Origin: Purshia tridentata
Lineage: Eukaryota; Streptophyta; Magnoliopsida; Rosales; Rosaceae
Direction of reading: 5' to 3'
Assembly: GCA_003254885.1 (NCBI GenBank)
Contig: QANT01005201.1
Span: 1 to 64,000 of the forward strand
Length of the DNA: 64,000 bases
Shown: one piece after another, positions 11,895-25,169 of the stretch
How positions within the stretch are numbered: the first letter of the stretch is position 1
How the letters are laid out: every line of letters starts with the position of its first letter
Made by a program: the position numbers and the translations under genes
The notes under the pieces: model-generated
The model's database searches: none
What the model saw: only the letters and a program-made list of their open reading frames with translations
Told to the model about the DNA's origin: nothing

Positions 11895-12182
11895 TATAGT
11901 TTGATTCGATCTCGCTTATTAAAAAAAAAAATTAGAGGAAAGACAGTGTAGAATAATTATCCCAACTTGAGCATGGACAACATAAGTGTAACTAATTTGT
12001 AAAGCTTTGATCATTCTTAAGCATGTGGTTTGTAGTTTATAGTTTGATTCGATCTCGCTTATTAAAAAAAAAAAAATTAAAGGAAAGACAGTGTAGAATA
12101 ATTATCCCAACTTGAGCATGGACAACATAAGTGTAACTATTTTGTAAAGCTTTGATCATTCTTAAGCATGTGGTTTGTAGTT
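11895..12182. repeat. Tandem duplication of ~143 bp
   Basis: Copy 1 (11895-12037) and copy 2 (12038-12182) both start 'tatagtttgattcgatctcg', continue through an A-run, and end near 'catgtggtttgtagtt'. They differ at only a few sites, mostly A-run length, so the event is recent. Confidence 0.9.
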
Positions 12183-13610
12183 TTAGTATTGAAGGTCTTA
12201 ATTCCCATCATTTTGGTAAATATGATTATATGAGGGTTACTGAGACAACTATTTCCCAATGCCATTAGCAGCATGTGGGGAGCTAATTGCGATTATAATT
12301 TTGAACAAACCAACTCCCAATCTCAGTCTCAGCTGCATGTGAGAAGCCATCACCATTGGATAAGGCAATTGAGTATTGGATTGGAATCCCAACCCCAAAA
12401 GCACCTGAATTATATATATATATATATAATTTATCTATCAGACTATGACCATTGACCAACAATATTGCAACAGCACTTGAAGACCATCACCAACTAAATG
12501 CTTTATTTTCTTTAACCAAAAAAGGGAAGTTTTTTAGTTGCACTGTTTTATTAAAATTGTCTCATTAAAATGAAAATTTTCAAGCTCTTTCCCTCTTTCT
12601 GTCCTCAGTTTATTTAACACGCATATTTAAAAAAAAAAAAAAAAAANAAAAAAAAAAAAAAAAAACAGGATGATGATGATATATGCTTATATGATCATTG
12701 GACTCTGCATCACAAAGACAAGCCTTCCCTACAACATTCTTCATCTTTCAACAAAAACTCACTTGGATTGATCTATGTTTTATTATCAAAAAGGCATGAA
12801 AATTAACATGGATCCCACTTAGGTACGTAGTGTCTTTTTGGACATATAATATTGTCAAACTCTTAATTTAAATAAAAATTCACTAATCAATGATTCAGAT
12901 TATTTTTTATGAGAGAATATTTTCCTGCACAAGTCTACAAATTATATATTCATCTTTATTAACTTAGTTAATTTCAATGTTTTTATGGCCTCACTTAATT
13001 TCAATGTTTATTTACGATAGGCATAAAGGTTCAAATTTGATTTACATGATCGCAATGGGAACCCAGAAGAGTACATATGGATCGTATGATTCACATCAGA
13101 GAAGTAAGTGAAACAAACTATAATGGATCGTGGGCTGGAGTATGAATGCATGCATGCATGTGTCCCAGAAGTAGGGGACAGTAGCTAGATCTTTAAGGAA
13201 ACCAAATCGATCATCTGCTCTTCATGTTCCAATGCCCTTCACTTTGTGACGACTTTGTCTTCTCTCCCGAAATAATCGGGCTTCTCTGTCTCGATCTGCT
13301 GAAAAATGTCAAGTACTGTACAATTATACCTGCCAAATGCCAATTATGCGATCACACAACTTGTGGTGAAACCTAAATTCCTTACTCACACAAAGCTTTT
13401 TAGTTTTTCACAATTTTTTCCTAAAATTAGCTCCAATTAAGTTTCCTAATAGTGCTCCAATTAAGTGTCCCTAGCTATATGTATATATTAAGGTTATTCT
13501 ACAATTTGGGTTCGACTTAGATTTGGTTTTTTAATTTCATAGTTATTCCCACGTACACACTTAAAAACTATTATGAAATCACACTTTTTTTTTTCCAATT
13601 CACTTACACT

Positions 13611-14300
13611 TCGACTTAGTTTGGTATTACAGTGAGAAAAAATTGCAATGAAATAATGCAGTAGTAAAGTAAAACAGCTGTGAAGTAATATCAGTCTAGT
13701 GTTTGGTAAACTATGTTTTCAAAAGTGCTATGAGTACAAAAGCAGTATGAAGGTGTTTAGTAAATTATAATATAAAACTGCTGTGATTGTTCATAATTAC
13801 TAAAATGGACATGATGCTGAACGTTTTTTTAACTTATTTATATGAAAAAAAAAAGCATTTTATTAGTTTATAATTTTTGGTCTACAAATTTATATATATT
13901 AGCATTAAAATTATAGACCACAAAACAAAATTATTAAATAAGTATGCATATTATTTTTGTAAGAATATTTTAATTCTAATGGTACAATTAATAAAATATC
14001 ATAATTAGTAATATCAATATAAAATAACTATATACATCATAATTAAAAAAAAAGGATAATGATTGTCATTTTATTAAAAAAATGAGAATAGATTGGGTAA
14101 AAATAATTTTGGTTACAATTGTCACTCACTACAGTTTTGAAAAGCATATTTCAAATTATAGTGAATATCTGTAGTGAGTAACTTTAAATAGTCACTCACT
14201 ACAGTTTTTAAATTTTATCAAACACTAAAATTATTGTAAGTAACTTAGAATTGTCACTTATAACAGTTCTTAAGTCTCTCCCTATAATCCCAATCGGTGC
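13611..14300. mobile_element. MITE-like element with diverged inverted arms
   Basis: The left part (about 13694-13740) reads 'ctagtgtttggtaaac...' and the right part (about 14190-14235) contains the reverse-complement counterpart ending '...atcaaacactaaaatt'. Nested copies of 'gtcactcactacagtttt' occur between 14120 and 14210. No open reading frame. The structure resembles non-autonomous hAT-like plant elements, but I could not define exact ends or a target-site duplication. Confidence 0.4.
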
Positions 14301-17300
14301 CTCTATTGTAAAATTGTGTGCAATATTCTGCTACTTTTTGTTATCAGTTTTGTTAATTGGCGACTGATCTAATAGCTTTGAATTAATTAACTGAAGAAAT
14401 GATATATGATCTCATCTGGTACGTGTTGGAGTCACATTAACTATATTAACTGTCAGATAAGTCGACCTCTAATAATTCCTATAAATCAGCGAGGTTAGGT
14501 GGGGTCATAGAATCTCTAGAACATGCTTATTTTTATCTTGAAATCGATACAGTCTTCTAAACACATAAAGGTCCATATAAAGTTCTAAAAAAGCATTAAT
14601 TCAAAGATCAGGAAAAGCCTTCGAAATTGCCTACTTTCTTTACTTGCTGTCGGCAGGTGTCCACAAATTGATTAGTAAACAAATGGACTAGTCAAAAAAG
14701 CAGCTTATGAATTAATATGTTAATATTATGATTCGGTTGAGTACTCTTTCACACAATGTTAACCAGAATGTATGAGCCCCACAAACGCTTTGGGGTTTCG
14801 AGAATAAATCTTTTGGTTACATGCAAATATGCAATGCATGCATAAACCAGAAACGTCTTATACGACTATATAATGGTCTTTATTTAACAACCCTACTTTT
14901 CTCTCACTAAACACAAGGCACTCTCTGTCGAACCTCTCACACTCATACCATGCACCAAGCAAAGTTTCTTTTTAAATTGTGTTGTTTATCTTTTTGGCTG
15001 AGGCTGTCGACAAACCTTGTTGAATTGAGACTCTAATATATTAAAGGAAAACAAACCGGCCACAACAATTGGCTAAGATATATATTTGGGGTGGTTTAAA
15101 GTGCATTTTTCTCTCGCTATCTTTATTAATTGGCCAAGTTAGTCAAACACCATGCAATTAGGCTTTTGTATGCCCAAATTAAGATAATAGCTAAGTCTCA
15201 ACCAACTAACATATATATGCCACCATTGATGTGAAATATGAAACTTCAAACACCGACCTAAACTAAAACAGGCATGCAAAATATATAGATTCTATAGCCT
15301 ATTATTAATTTCCCACAAGCACATCAATCATATCATTATCCTAAAAACTGTAGAGAAAAATAAAATCTTGTATAGTTTTGTATAGTGATTTATAAGATAT
15401 TAATTGGACTTATTTTAAGGGAGAATTTTTTCCCTTGTGTTAGGTTTGAGGCCGGCCACACGTGCCTCTCATATCACCCTATATGAATTCTCCATGCATT
15501 ACACATGTGGGAACCATCTAAATTGATAACGTTCAAATTCAAATAATCCTAAAATGTATGTAATTAATGTTAATTAGGGTCGGAATTGTCGAGTGCGAAT
15601 CCTCCATATATGCCACAGGCACATATATCTCAATGTGAATATGTGATCGCAACTTGTAAATTAATTTCAATTGCATTATTGTAAGGCAATCACAGGACTG
15701 AAACGCAATTTGTAGCTTGTACTAAATGGAATAAAGCACTAGCCAGGTTAGTACCACATGATGATGATGCAATAACAGTTGCCTTGAAATATATATATAC
15801 ACGTACAGCTAGCTTGCTAGGCAGGGCTTATAATTATATATGTCTCAATGTGATTATTGGCTAGTGCCACGTGTCATGTATGGCCGGGTTAGTAGATATG
15901 TTACGTAGGGTAGAAGGTAGCTTTGCCTTCCTTAATTCATATATAAGGAGCAGTGAGAAATTGTATGGTACATCGATCAGAGGTAGATACAAGGGGCCAT
16001 AATGTATGGCTCTCTGAGATTGGAAAAGGGTTTGTCTGTTTTCTGTCTGGATTGATCGACTTGGAAATTAAGAGTTCAAGACTTGAAGGCATTTCTCTGT
16101 TGCACAAGATGCCAAACACTCGACTCAATTGGAAGATCTAGATCGATCTTTATATATATATATCCTTATCTTCCTCCATATATTTTGCAGTATGTATTGG
16201 GGATCCGTGACACATAATTAATACCATTCTTTGTTTTATTACTGTCCACTCCAGTACTCGATCTCATGTTCAATTTTGAATTTTAAGTTCATCCACAAAT
16301 TGAGTTATTCTAGTGTACCGGTTGATAGAGGTATAAAGATTCTAATATAGCCTCGTAAATAAGACAGAACATTTATAATACGCACTTCAATGTGAATGAA
16401 AATACAACACACCACTTAAAATTAGTACGAAGATTCTTATAATTTCATAAATAGGATGGATTTATATTAAATGTGTATGGAGTCACTTACATGTGAGTGG
16501 AAATAAGTTGGAGATCAAGTTTCTCAAATAAACGATTTAATTAATTTCGCAATTATTTAGTTTTCTATTTCATGAAAAAGCAAGAGGAATATACTTTTGG
16601 GATATGAGAATATTATATTAAAATTATGGGAAAACTGAGAAAAATAGAAACTATAATTGTGTGAGGTTGAGCATGCCTCTTTATGGCAAAGGCGACCTTT
16701 CCATTTTGGGATTTGCATCTGTTTGATAGGACTTTAAAAAACAAGTATAAATTTTAAATTCCTTCTCTTTTTTGGGGTGGCCTGGTGTACATATATAGAA
16801 TTTATATTTTTTGAGGGACTTAAATTAAAAAAAAAATTGTGCTCTGAATGTAAAAAGAAGGGTGAAAATTGCCGTGAAGTAACAGTCTAAGCATGATGTT
16901 GTTAATCATTTTCTATGATCCAAATTTTCCCTCCAAGCAATACAACCAATTTCAACCGTTTCAAGATGAAGACCGAAAGAGAGAAAAGGTAAAGCAGTAA
17001 AAAAAGAAAGGATTGAGTGCAGTCTAAGTAAGCTCATTTGAAAATAAGTCTTTAACTACCAGTCACATGAAGCCTTTTTCAGGGTCAACAACTTTTGGCT
17101 TTTGCTATGTATAAACTGTAAAGTCTATAAGGACAAGTAGCAAAACTATGGAAAAAATCTTAAGCCAATAATCACTTTTGCTTAAAACCAAATTGGTAGT
17201 TAAAGCTTAAAAGCTGTGTTTATTGGGCTGGAACAAGTCAAAAAGGACCCAATGACCATCAACCGCCAGCATCTTTAGGCCCCATGAGAAATGCTTGCTT

Positions 17301-18419
17301 TATTTTTGGACAGACAAAGGGAAAGGCGTCCTTGCTGTGCTTCAACTTTGTGAGACCATACAAGAAAAGAAGATAAGTTAGGGTTCCTTCCAAAAAATTT
17401 AAAGCAGCAAAAAATTGGGTGGATTGGATATGAGTCATGTTATACATGACAGTGTCACTTCTTGTTTGGGGCAACACCCAAGAGTGACCCCCAATGAATC
17501 TGCAGCCAACTATGCAATCCCTCTTTTTTCTATGTGATTCTTCAACATATAATCAGTGAACAAAGCTAATTGCTACAGTCATCCAATGCCATGAAGCCAC
17601 GTGTCAAGCAAGGGAAACTTTGCAATTATAGCACAGGACAATGGGGTAGGCAGGCTTTACCATAAAACATGAGTGCTTCTGATTATGCATTGCAGTGAGG
17701 TGAGTTCTAATGCAGAGCATGATGGCAGCTGCCAAGTCCAGATGCCATTTTAGATTGCTCAAACTTTTTTTTTTTAATAATTTTTTTATTAAAATCAGTA
17801 GTGAAATAAAATTGAAATGCTCAAAAAGAATGAATATAAGGTCATATATATATGGGATTTAAATTAATAAATAGAGTACATGAAATGTACATATATAATA
17901 AATAGGGTCAGAGTGAAGCTACCAACAACTACTATAACACTGTCTGATGTCTGAAATCTATATGTAGCAAGATATGGGACTTTACAATAAATAGATATTC
18001 AAAGTCAGCATTGGGAAATGAAGGTATTAAATTATGGATATATAGGTAAGGTGTTGGTAAGACTAGAACATGGTGACAGATCAATCCTCCACCCTTTAGG
18101 CTTTTAATTGGATCAAACATTTTCTGCACACAAAGAAATTCAAAGCATGAGAGGGGTTCAGAAATTTTTGCAATTGTTTCAACAGCTGCTACTATCCCAC
18201 ATCCTGCAATTTAAGTTGTGCATGCAGTTTTTCCACCAAATGGTATACCCCATTATCTTACTAGCAGATACCTCTTAGATCATGTGGGTTTTTTTATTCC
18301 ATTTATATGGTCTGTATTGGCTGGCTGTCCTCTGTACTGGGATTGAAGTCATAGTAGAATTGAATTTAGAAGCAGTTGAGGTCTGGCTGGACATGGACAG
18401 ATTTATCTCTCTGTTTTTG
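14301..18419. other. Gene-free DNA, no feature supported
   Basis: Both strands were read for known protein motifs and for common plant miRNA mature sequences; none was found. The overlapping 62- and 63-codon frames at 15937-16141 match nothing I know. A G-box-like CCACGTGTC lies near 15868 with a TATA-like stretch near 15940, so an unannotated non-coding transcript is possible but unsupported. Confidence 0.5.
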
Positions 18420-18620
18420 TTTCCCCTCACATTATTGACTTATTCTCTAACGACTTAAGTTTTTTTGAGTTTAGTGATTATCTGTCGTGGTATTAGAGCT
18501 CTAGTTCTTGGAAGCGTTAGGTTCTTAACCTTCAAGCTCCAATCCTCATTCCCTACTTATTTTCTGCAAGGTGGGGCTGCACATTCACTGTCTACATCTT
18601 AATACTTTTGGAGTCTAATA
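18420..18620 (+). mobile_element. Possible LTR-retrotransposon junction relic (fossil)
   Basis: The text around 'gtggtattagagctc' near 18489 is close to the tRNA-Met primer-binding site motif found just inside many plant LTR elements, and the DNA before it resembles an LTR end. No coding region is attached and the piece is short and broken. The call is low confidence. Confidence 0.25.
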
Positions 18621-20780
18621 ATTGGCTAACAACCATAACCATATTTTATAAATTATGTATGGAATATTAATCTATTAATCTCACATTGGAGGCAAATAAA
18701 ATTGTGTATTGGGTAGGGTTAGACAAGGTGTCTACTTAATAATATTCCTTAGTCAAGACTCATGGCAATGGGATCTATTTAAGTAACATAGTTAAGAGTA
18801 GTAATTAGTGTATGTTTGTATGTGGTGTGTAATATTGTTTATGAAGTTAATCTTTTTGGTTCTCCAGTGAGGATGGAATTTTTTGATAATAAGAAGGCAG
18901 AGCATATATATACATACCAACGAACAAACACATAAAACCATGCCTTAAACGCGCATGCAAGCATGCAAGAGGGACATAAATAGTATATTAGTATACGCTC
19001 AATCCCCTATTAAGAACGGTAATTATGAGTTTATAATCTCTAAACATAGTAGGCAGACAAAAGGGAGTGCTAAAGAGAAACAGTCAGAAAGGCCAATTTT
19101 GGGGATTGGGGATATAAAAAACGAATGTGGTGCATATTATTTTAAGGGCATAGCTTCAGTTCCTCCTGCAATCCTGGCAATGAAACAACACTAAAATATA
19201 AGTTTAGTTTAATAATTTTATGCAGCGCAACTGCAGAAGCCCACAAAATAATAATACCCAATTAGCAAATAGTTAATTGGTAGTTTGATATACACTCATT
19301 CTCAAATAGCTTGTACTCTGAGATTAAATTGTTGTCTAATATGATATTAAAGCTCTTACTCTAGAATATTCTTAGTTTGAAACCTTCAATATACATTTTT
19401 CACTTATTATCATGTTACTGTATGCATTTGTATGTATTTCTATGTGAAAGAAGAGTGTTAGCTTAATATACTTATCCGAACAACTTAAATTTTTAGGATT
19501 GAATGACCATCCCATAATAATAATAGAGAATTGATTTAGAAGGAATATAGAAAGTGGGTTTTTGGAGGAGGAGATGTTAGAGGTGGAGAAGAGATCAAAG
19601 AGAGAGAGAGAAGGGCAATTCATGCCATTAGTGAGGAGCATAGATGATGTGCTGGGGACAGCATGCTTGGAGAAGTGAAGGTGAAGGAGTGGTGGATATG
19701 GGGAAAGGGAAGGGGTGAAGGGGCGCGTGAAATAAAAACGAAATGTTTCCTATGCATATAACAAGTGTGTCGAGTGAGGGAGGGTAGATGGGGGCACAAG
19801 TTGATGCCTCATAACCCACTTATGTTTTATTCAATCATCCATATATATATATAAATATATATGCACAGTGCTCCATAAGTCCATAGCACACTACCTTCTA
19901 TCTCACTCCTCTGAAATTACCCATACTTGCTCTGTTCCTCACATAAATATGCAAATGTTAAACAAATGTCATATTTGAAAACTATTATTCAGTCAGTGAT
20001 GCCCATCTTGGGAGATTTAAATAAATACACCCCAATGGGACTGTCCATTTTTGGCCTTTTTCAAGTTTTTAAAAAATGGAGCTTTGTCTGGATTTCTAAA
20101 GTTGCAAATCTAGGATGAATAAACAAAAGGCGCTAGCTAGCTAGATTATTGATAAGTAGAGAAAATGCTAATATAAAGTGGATTACTTATAAGTTAGCTT
20201 CTGGTTATTCTTCAATATCTTTGCATCTTTGCCCAATTGAAATTAGAATGTGACAAAACTGATATTATTATATGTGAACTTCTCAAATCTATGTTGGAGT
20301 AAGTGGGGTCTATCATTTTCACGCAGCAAAACTTTTGCAATTAATTTGTCTTAACAATTCAATTTAGAATTTAGAATTTTTTTAAAGCAAAGACCAGTAT
20401 TTGATAAAATTTCTCAAAGAAATAATTGGGATAGGTAACTTGTTATATTTTTCTTAATGAAGTATGTACCAACAGTTCGTTAGCCAATCTCTTAGCCTTC
20501 TCCTTCTTTCTATTAACTTCAAGTGTAATACAAACAAATACATATACTGATATAGATATATTGTGTATTTCACAATAAATGGACAACTTATTTATGCTTT
20601 TGTTTTATTTATGATGGCAATGGTACAAAAACAGCGAGGGGGAGACTAAAAAATGAAAGAAAATAAAGGGAGGCCCGGGAGGGAAACAAAACAAATAAAA
20701 CAAAGTGGTCCACGCGTGCCAATGCTTGTAGTTGTTGTATAACTTGTATGTGTGTGAATTTAGGGTGTGCAAGCGTGCTA
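18621..20780. other. Gene-free DNA upstream of LOG
   Basis: Short frames at 18955-19194 (+) and 19372-19819 (-) show no recognisable domain. A purine-rich strand (about 19560-19720) creates the minus-strand frames. I see nothing else. Confidence 0.5.
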
Positions 20781-21034
20781 CGGTGTGCCCTCACGTGTGA
20801 GGGGTTTATAAATACGCATGTGGTGAACGCACCACCAAAGAGAAGCTTTGTAGTAGTCAAGCTATAAAGCGCTTTGTGTCTACTTGGTACTCGAATTTTT
20901 CTGTGACACATAGGTTAGCAAGCAAAGAGACAGAGAACGAAAGAGGGAGATTCTTGTATTATTACAGAGGGGTGTTTGATTTTGTCAGCATCAGAAAAAA
21001 AACAGGTGAGTGAGTGAGTGACTGATTGAGTGAA
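20781..21034 (+). promoter_or_regulatory. Core promoter and 5' UTR of LOG
   Basis: A TATA box (TATAAATA) lies at 20807-20814. Just upstream is a CACGTG core (20792-20797) inside an inverted repeat, CCCTCAC-GT-GTGAGGG. Transcription would be expected to start about 30 bp past the TATA box, giving a leader of roughly 190 bases. The leader contains (gagt)n-type purine repeats just before the ATG. Confidence 0.55.
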
Positions 21035-22932
21035 ATGGAGATTAAGAGTGAAATGAATAAGCAATCAAAGTTTAGGAGGATTTGTGTCTTTTGTGGGAGT
21101 AGCCAAGGCAAGAAGAGTAGCTACCAAGATGCTGCCATTGAGCTCGGCAAGGAACTGGTATTATAGAATGGTCCTCTTTCAAATACAGTTTTGTTTTTTT
21201 GGGGTTCTGTTATGTTGCTTGAGGTTTTTAAAACTTTGGTTCTTGAGAAATTTTCAATTTTACCTCCTTGGTTTTGTTGGAGATTGATTGTGGCCATCTT
21301 TTTCTTTTTGTTTCTTGTTTATGTCAGATGGGTTTTGCTTAAACTTCATCTTGTCTATGTTTGTTACCTTTTTATGTTAACTTGTTCTATTTTTGAGGCA
21401 AGCACATTACGATTGTAACTTGTTTGTCACCTGGTTCATGGGATTTTACATTTTTTTTTCTAACTAAGATTTAATTCCTTCAGGCTCAAACTTTCTTCTT
21501 TATTAAGTTTGTCTCTAGCAGAATGCATGAAAATGTTGCTTTTTCTTTCTCTCTCTCTCTCTCTCTCTGTCTTTTCTTTGGTTAATGCTCCCTCTCTCTG
21601 TCATTATCAGAAAACTCACCAACACTAAATAAACCCACTTAGAGATGGGAAAAAGATTCCACTTTTGCATTACATGCTCTATTTTCTCTTCCACAATTTT
21701 TTTATTTGTGCGTTTGTATCTCGTCATATGAGTATAAAGATAAGAACTTTGAAAGCTAACACGTACTAATATGTTGTATGAGCATTGAAGATTTTTTAGT
21801 TTCTTTGTGCCATTCTCAATTTTTTGAATGTACTCTGATTACTGTGTTCCCAAATGGGTTCTTGACTTCTTGAAAAGTAAAATTTCGAGCCAGTACCCAC
21901 CTCACATATCTCATACTTTATTCACTTTTAGTCTTGCTGATGACTTTACTTTGTTTTCTTGAAGGTTTCGAGGAACATTGATCTGGTCTATGGAGGAGGC
22001 AGCATAGGCCTAATGGGTTTGGTTTCACAAGCTGTTCATGATGGTGGTCGGCATGTTATTGGGTATGTTTTTGCTCCTAATATCATATCTCAGATGAAAA
22101 AGGAGTTAAATAAACTGACAAACAAAGAGATTAAGAAACAATAAGTGAGTTGAGACTCTTGTTATGTTTGGTTTTGTTGTCCATTACAACTGATTTTGTC
22201 ATGTTATTGTCTCTCTGCAGAGTTATTCCCAAGACGCTCATGCCTCGAGAGGTATGTTTCCTATGCCCAGATAAAGTCCTTAAACTTTTCCGGTCGGAAA
22301 GAAAAAAATAAATCTAGTTTATTTTATGTGTGACGCCTATACACATATATATGTATCTATATGCATGTATGACAATTTATTGGGCTTTAATTCATGTTTA
22401 ATTCTTTTCTACCTCTTCTCTTTCTTTTCAATCTTTTGTTTGTTTGTTTTTCTATTTGGGAGTGGGGGTGGGGATGATGTGAGCACTTTACGCTACTTTT
22501 TTTTATTGATTTTATTTTTCTCCTTTTTGCTCTTTATTTTGTTCTTTGTTTCTTGCTTCTTCTTTTATTTTATTTTTTTTTCTGTTATTTACTGTTTGGC
22601 TCTCTAGATTTCTATTTCTTCAATGGATGCTTGGGAGGCTTATTCATATCACTTGAGTACTTGTCACTACCCCACTATTATGTACATTTCTGGGTCTCTG
22701 GTGGTGTCTCTGATTTCTTTTTCTTTATATAAGTTTTATATGATCACTTGAGATATAAAGTATTCTTCTTCTTGTGTTTTTCTGTCTTGGCCTTTTCTGT
22801 TCATCGAACTTTGTTTATTTTGCCATGTGGTGAGCTCTAAAATTAGTGGCTGGGGAAGAGCTGGGTTGAAAATTTTGTATTAAGTTCATCATTTCTGCAA
22901 ACTCATCATTGCTTTGCTGTACAAAGCTCCAA

Positions 22933-22968
<36 letters not shown>

Positions 22969-25169
22969 TCAATTTGTTTAATTTCTGTCCTGTGCATTGG
23001 TACCATTTTGCAGTTAACCGGTGAAACAGTGGGGGAAGTGAAGGCAGTTGCAGACATGCACCAAAGGAAGGCAGAGATGGCTAAGCATTCAGATGCCTTT
23101 ATTGCCTTACCTGGTTAGTATAAGGCTATGAGCCTGCACAACTCTCTTTATTTCTTTCTTACACCAGAATTCTTGAACAAATAAAAAATATATATGGTCC
23201 TTCATGGCTTTTTATTTTACTAATTTTAGCATGTAAGACTGACCATATTCCATAGTTTGATTTTGTGAGCATTCCCAATACCCAATAAACTAAAATGCAA
23301 AATAAATGGAAATATCAGTGAGTGAGACAAAACCACAAACCACAAGAGAGTGCATAACTTAATTATGCCACTGGACAGTTGAGACTTTAATCTTAATGAG
23401 AACCATCCCATCTATTTTTGTTTTTTATGCCAATCCTTATAGCTAATTTACCTCTAGAAATGCTTTTGTAATTAGATTTTGAATGCTTGAGCTGATGCCT
23501 TGATGGATATGCTTGATCCTTCCTGAAATGAGTATATAACGAAATATTGAAGCATACAAGCAATGCACAAAGGGAGTGAGGAAGAATTTGTCAAAGATTA
23601 GATGGTATAAATCATAAATGCATTGATATTTGATGATGCTGTGATTGCGATTGTGTGATTTCTAAATCATGACAACTTTCTCAACCCTCTTTCACAAACC
23701 CCAAGGCCCATCATGATTAAAGAGCAACCCTTCAAATTTCAGTCCATGACCCATCAACATCTTACACTGAAAATTAGAGCTTCTGTGCCCTGTTTTCTAT
23801 GGTTAATATACTATTTTCCCAAATTTAGTCTTGTAGCCTGTAATATGACTGCACCTGCTTATGGAGAAAAGGATCTGCACCTGCTTATGGAGAAAAGGTT
23901 CACTTTCACCAAATAGTTTTGCCAACTAGCATCTGCACCTGACAGGGAATGATGCTGACCTCTTTCGAAAACTTCATTTATATCATCCAGAGTTTTAAAC
24001 ATGGTAGTATGAGAGGGGAGGAAATGCAGGGGCAAAATAGTCATCTTCCTGTAATGGGTTCTGTTGAAGAATTGAATTCTTCCAACCCGGACGAAAAAGA
24101 GAGCAAAAAAAAAAATAAAACACCCTCTGGGATATGAGACCCATTATGGCCTGCTTGGGTTATATGGTCGTGTAAATAATAATGGATGCATGTCACAAAG
24201 TGACAAAGAACATGACCATCATCAAACAGATATGTATTAAAAGTTGGAACTTTTAATATTCTGTAGTCAAAGGACATTGCACCAAAGTTCAAATGACCAG
24301 AAGTAGGTGACAGTATTAATGAGTCTTTTTTTCCTTTTTAGACCAAGATATCAGTGGTCTTTCCTTCTTTTTTATGGATCAGAGAAATTAATGATCAATA
24401 GCATAATCCTTGTCCTTAGTTCCAGAGTATCATCACTACTAGTTGTCTCTCTTTTTTCACTCTCTGCAATCAAAGTAGGCATCTAAAATAATGCAACATT
24501 TTGTAAATAAGGATCACTTAATTATTCAAATGCAAGGCCCATGAAGCTTGGACTGTGACTCTAGACCGAAAAAACTTACTTGGATTTTACATGCAGGTGG
24601 TTATGGAACTCTGGAAGAGTTACTTGAAGTGATAACATGGGCTCAACTTGGAATTCATGACAAACCGGTAATTCATTTTTCTGCATTATTATGAGTTTAT
24701 AACCATCTTGATGGCAAACTCAGGAGTGATGAACTTTTTGGACATTAAACAACCTTTTCTTTGTTCTTTTTTGCCTGTAGGTGGGATTGCTGAATGTTGA
24801 CGGTTACTACAATTCCTTGCTATCATTTATTGATAAGGCTGTGGAAGAGGGATTTATTAGCCCCAGTGCACGCCACATAATTATATCAGCACCAACAGCA
24901 AGGGAGTTGGTGAAGAAATTGGAGGTAATCTTCAACAGTGTTTGATTTTTTTCTCAATTCATTTTAAATCCATGTATTCCAATGCAACATTAGTGCATTA
25001 ACCTCTATTGGTTTTAATTGATAATTAATTGCTTAGATGAAAATTTTGTTTGATGTTTATTTTCTCATTGTGTTAGGATTATGTCCCATGTCATGAGAGA
25101 GTTGCTTCAAAGTTGAATTGGGAGATGGAGCAGCTTGGCTACACACAAGAATTTGACATCTCTAGATGA
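21035..25169 (+). CDS. LOG: LOG: cytokinin riboside 5'-monophosphate phosphoribohydrolase
   Basis: Seven exons (21035-21157, 21965-22062, 22221-22251, 23014-23113, 24597-24667, 24781-24924, 25077-25169) code 219 residues, the normal LOG length. LOG enzymes release free, active cytokinin bases from cytokinin nucleotides in one step in the cytosol. The protein starts with a short variable tail, then [10 protein letters not shown] (nucleotide-binding start), [13 protein letters not shown] (residues about 47-59), and the family signature PGGYGTLEE at about 117-125. All splice sites are GT-AG and the phases join cleanly. A (TC)n tract lies about 50 bp before the exon 4 acceptor. The gene looks intact. 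The paralogue (LOG1/3/4/7/8-like) cannot be set by eye. Confidence 0.96.
21547..21568 (+). repeat. (CT)n microsatellite in LOG intron 1
   Basis: A run of about eleven CT units. It is one of two pyrimidine tracts in LOG introns. Confidence 0.9.
22936..22965 (+). repeat. (TC)n microsatellite before LOG exon 4
   Basis: A run of about fifteen TC units ends 48 bases before the exon 4 acceptor (CAG at 23011-23013). It is likely polymorphic. Confidence 0.9.
23851..23900 (+). repeat. 26-bp tandem duplication in LOG intron 4
   Basis: The phrase 'gcacctgcttatggagaaaa' occurs twice in direct succession, 26 bp apart. Confidence 0.9.

Larger units (their letters stand above)
10201..13610. other. Gene-free AT-rich DNA with local duplications
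   Basis: No recognisable protein or RNA gene. It holds two tandem duplications (listed separately), a short AT microsatellite at about 12411-12428, and a long A-run with one ambiguous base (12628-12665, N at 12647). Confidence 0.6.

Noticed and set aside
15937-16141. Overlapping 62/63-codon frames near a G-box and TATA-like stretch
   Set aside because: No domain and no splice partners; only short hairpins (GCCAT/ATGGC) that do not resemble a miRNA precursor.
17030-17225. Possible MITE, because 'ctttaactacca' occurs inverted at both sides
   Set aside because: Only about 12 bases pair well; the rest of the arms does not match convincingly.
18955-19194. 79-codon plus-strand frame
   Set aside because: No recognisable motif and no promoter or splice evidence; compatible with chance in this length of DNA.
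22326-22607. 93-codon Phe/Leu-rich frame in LOG intron 3
   Set aside because: Low-complexity T-rich intron DNA between two well-supported exons.
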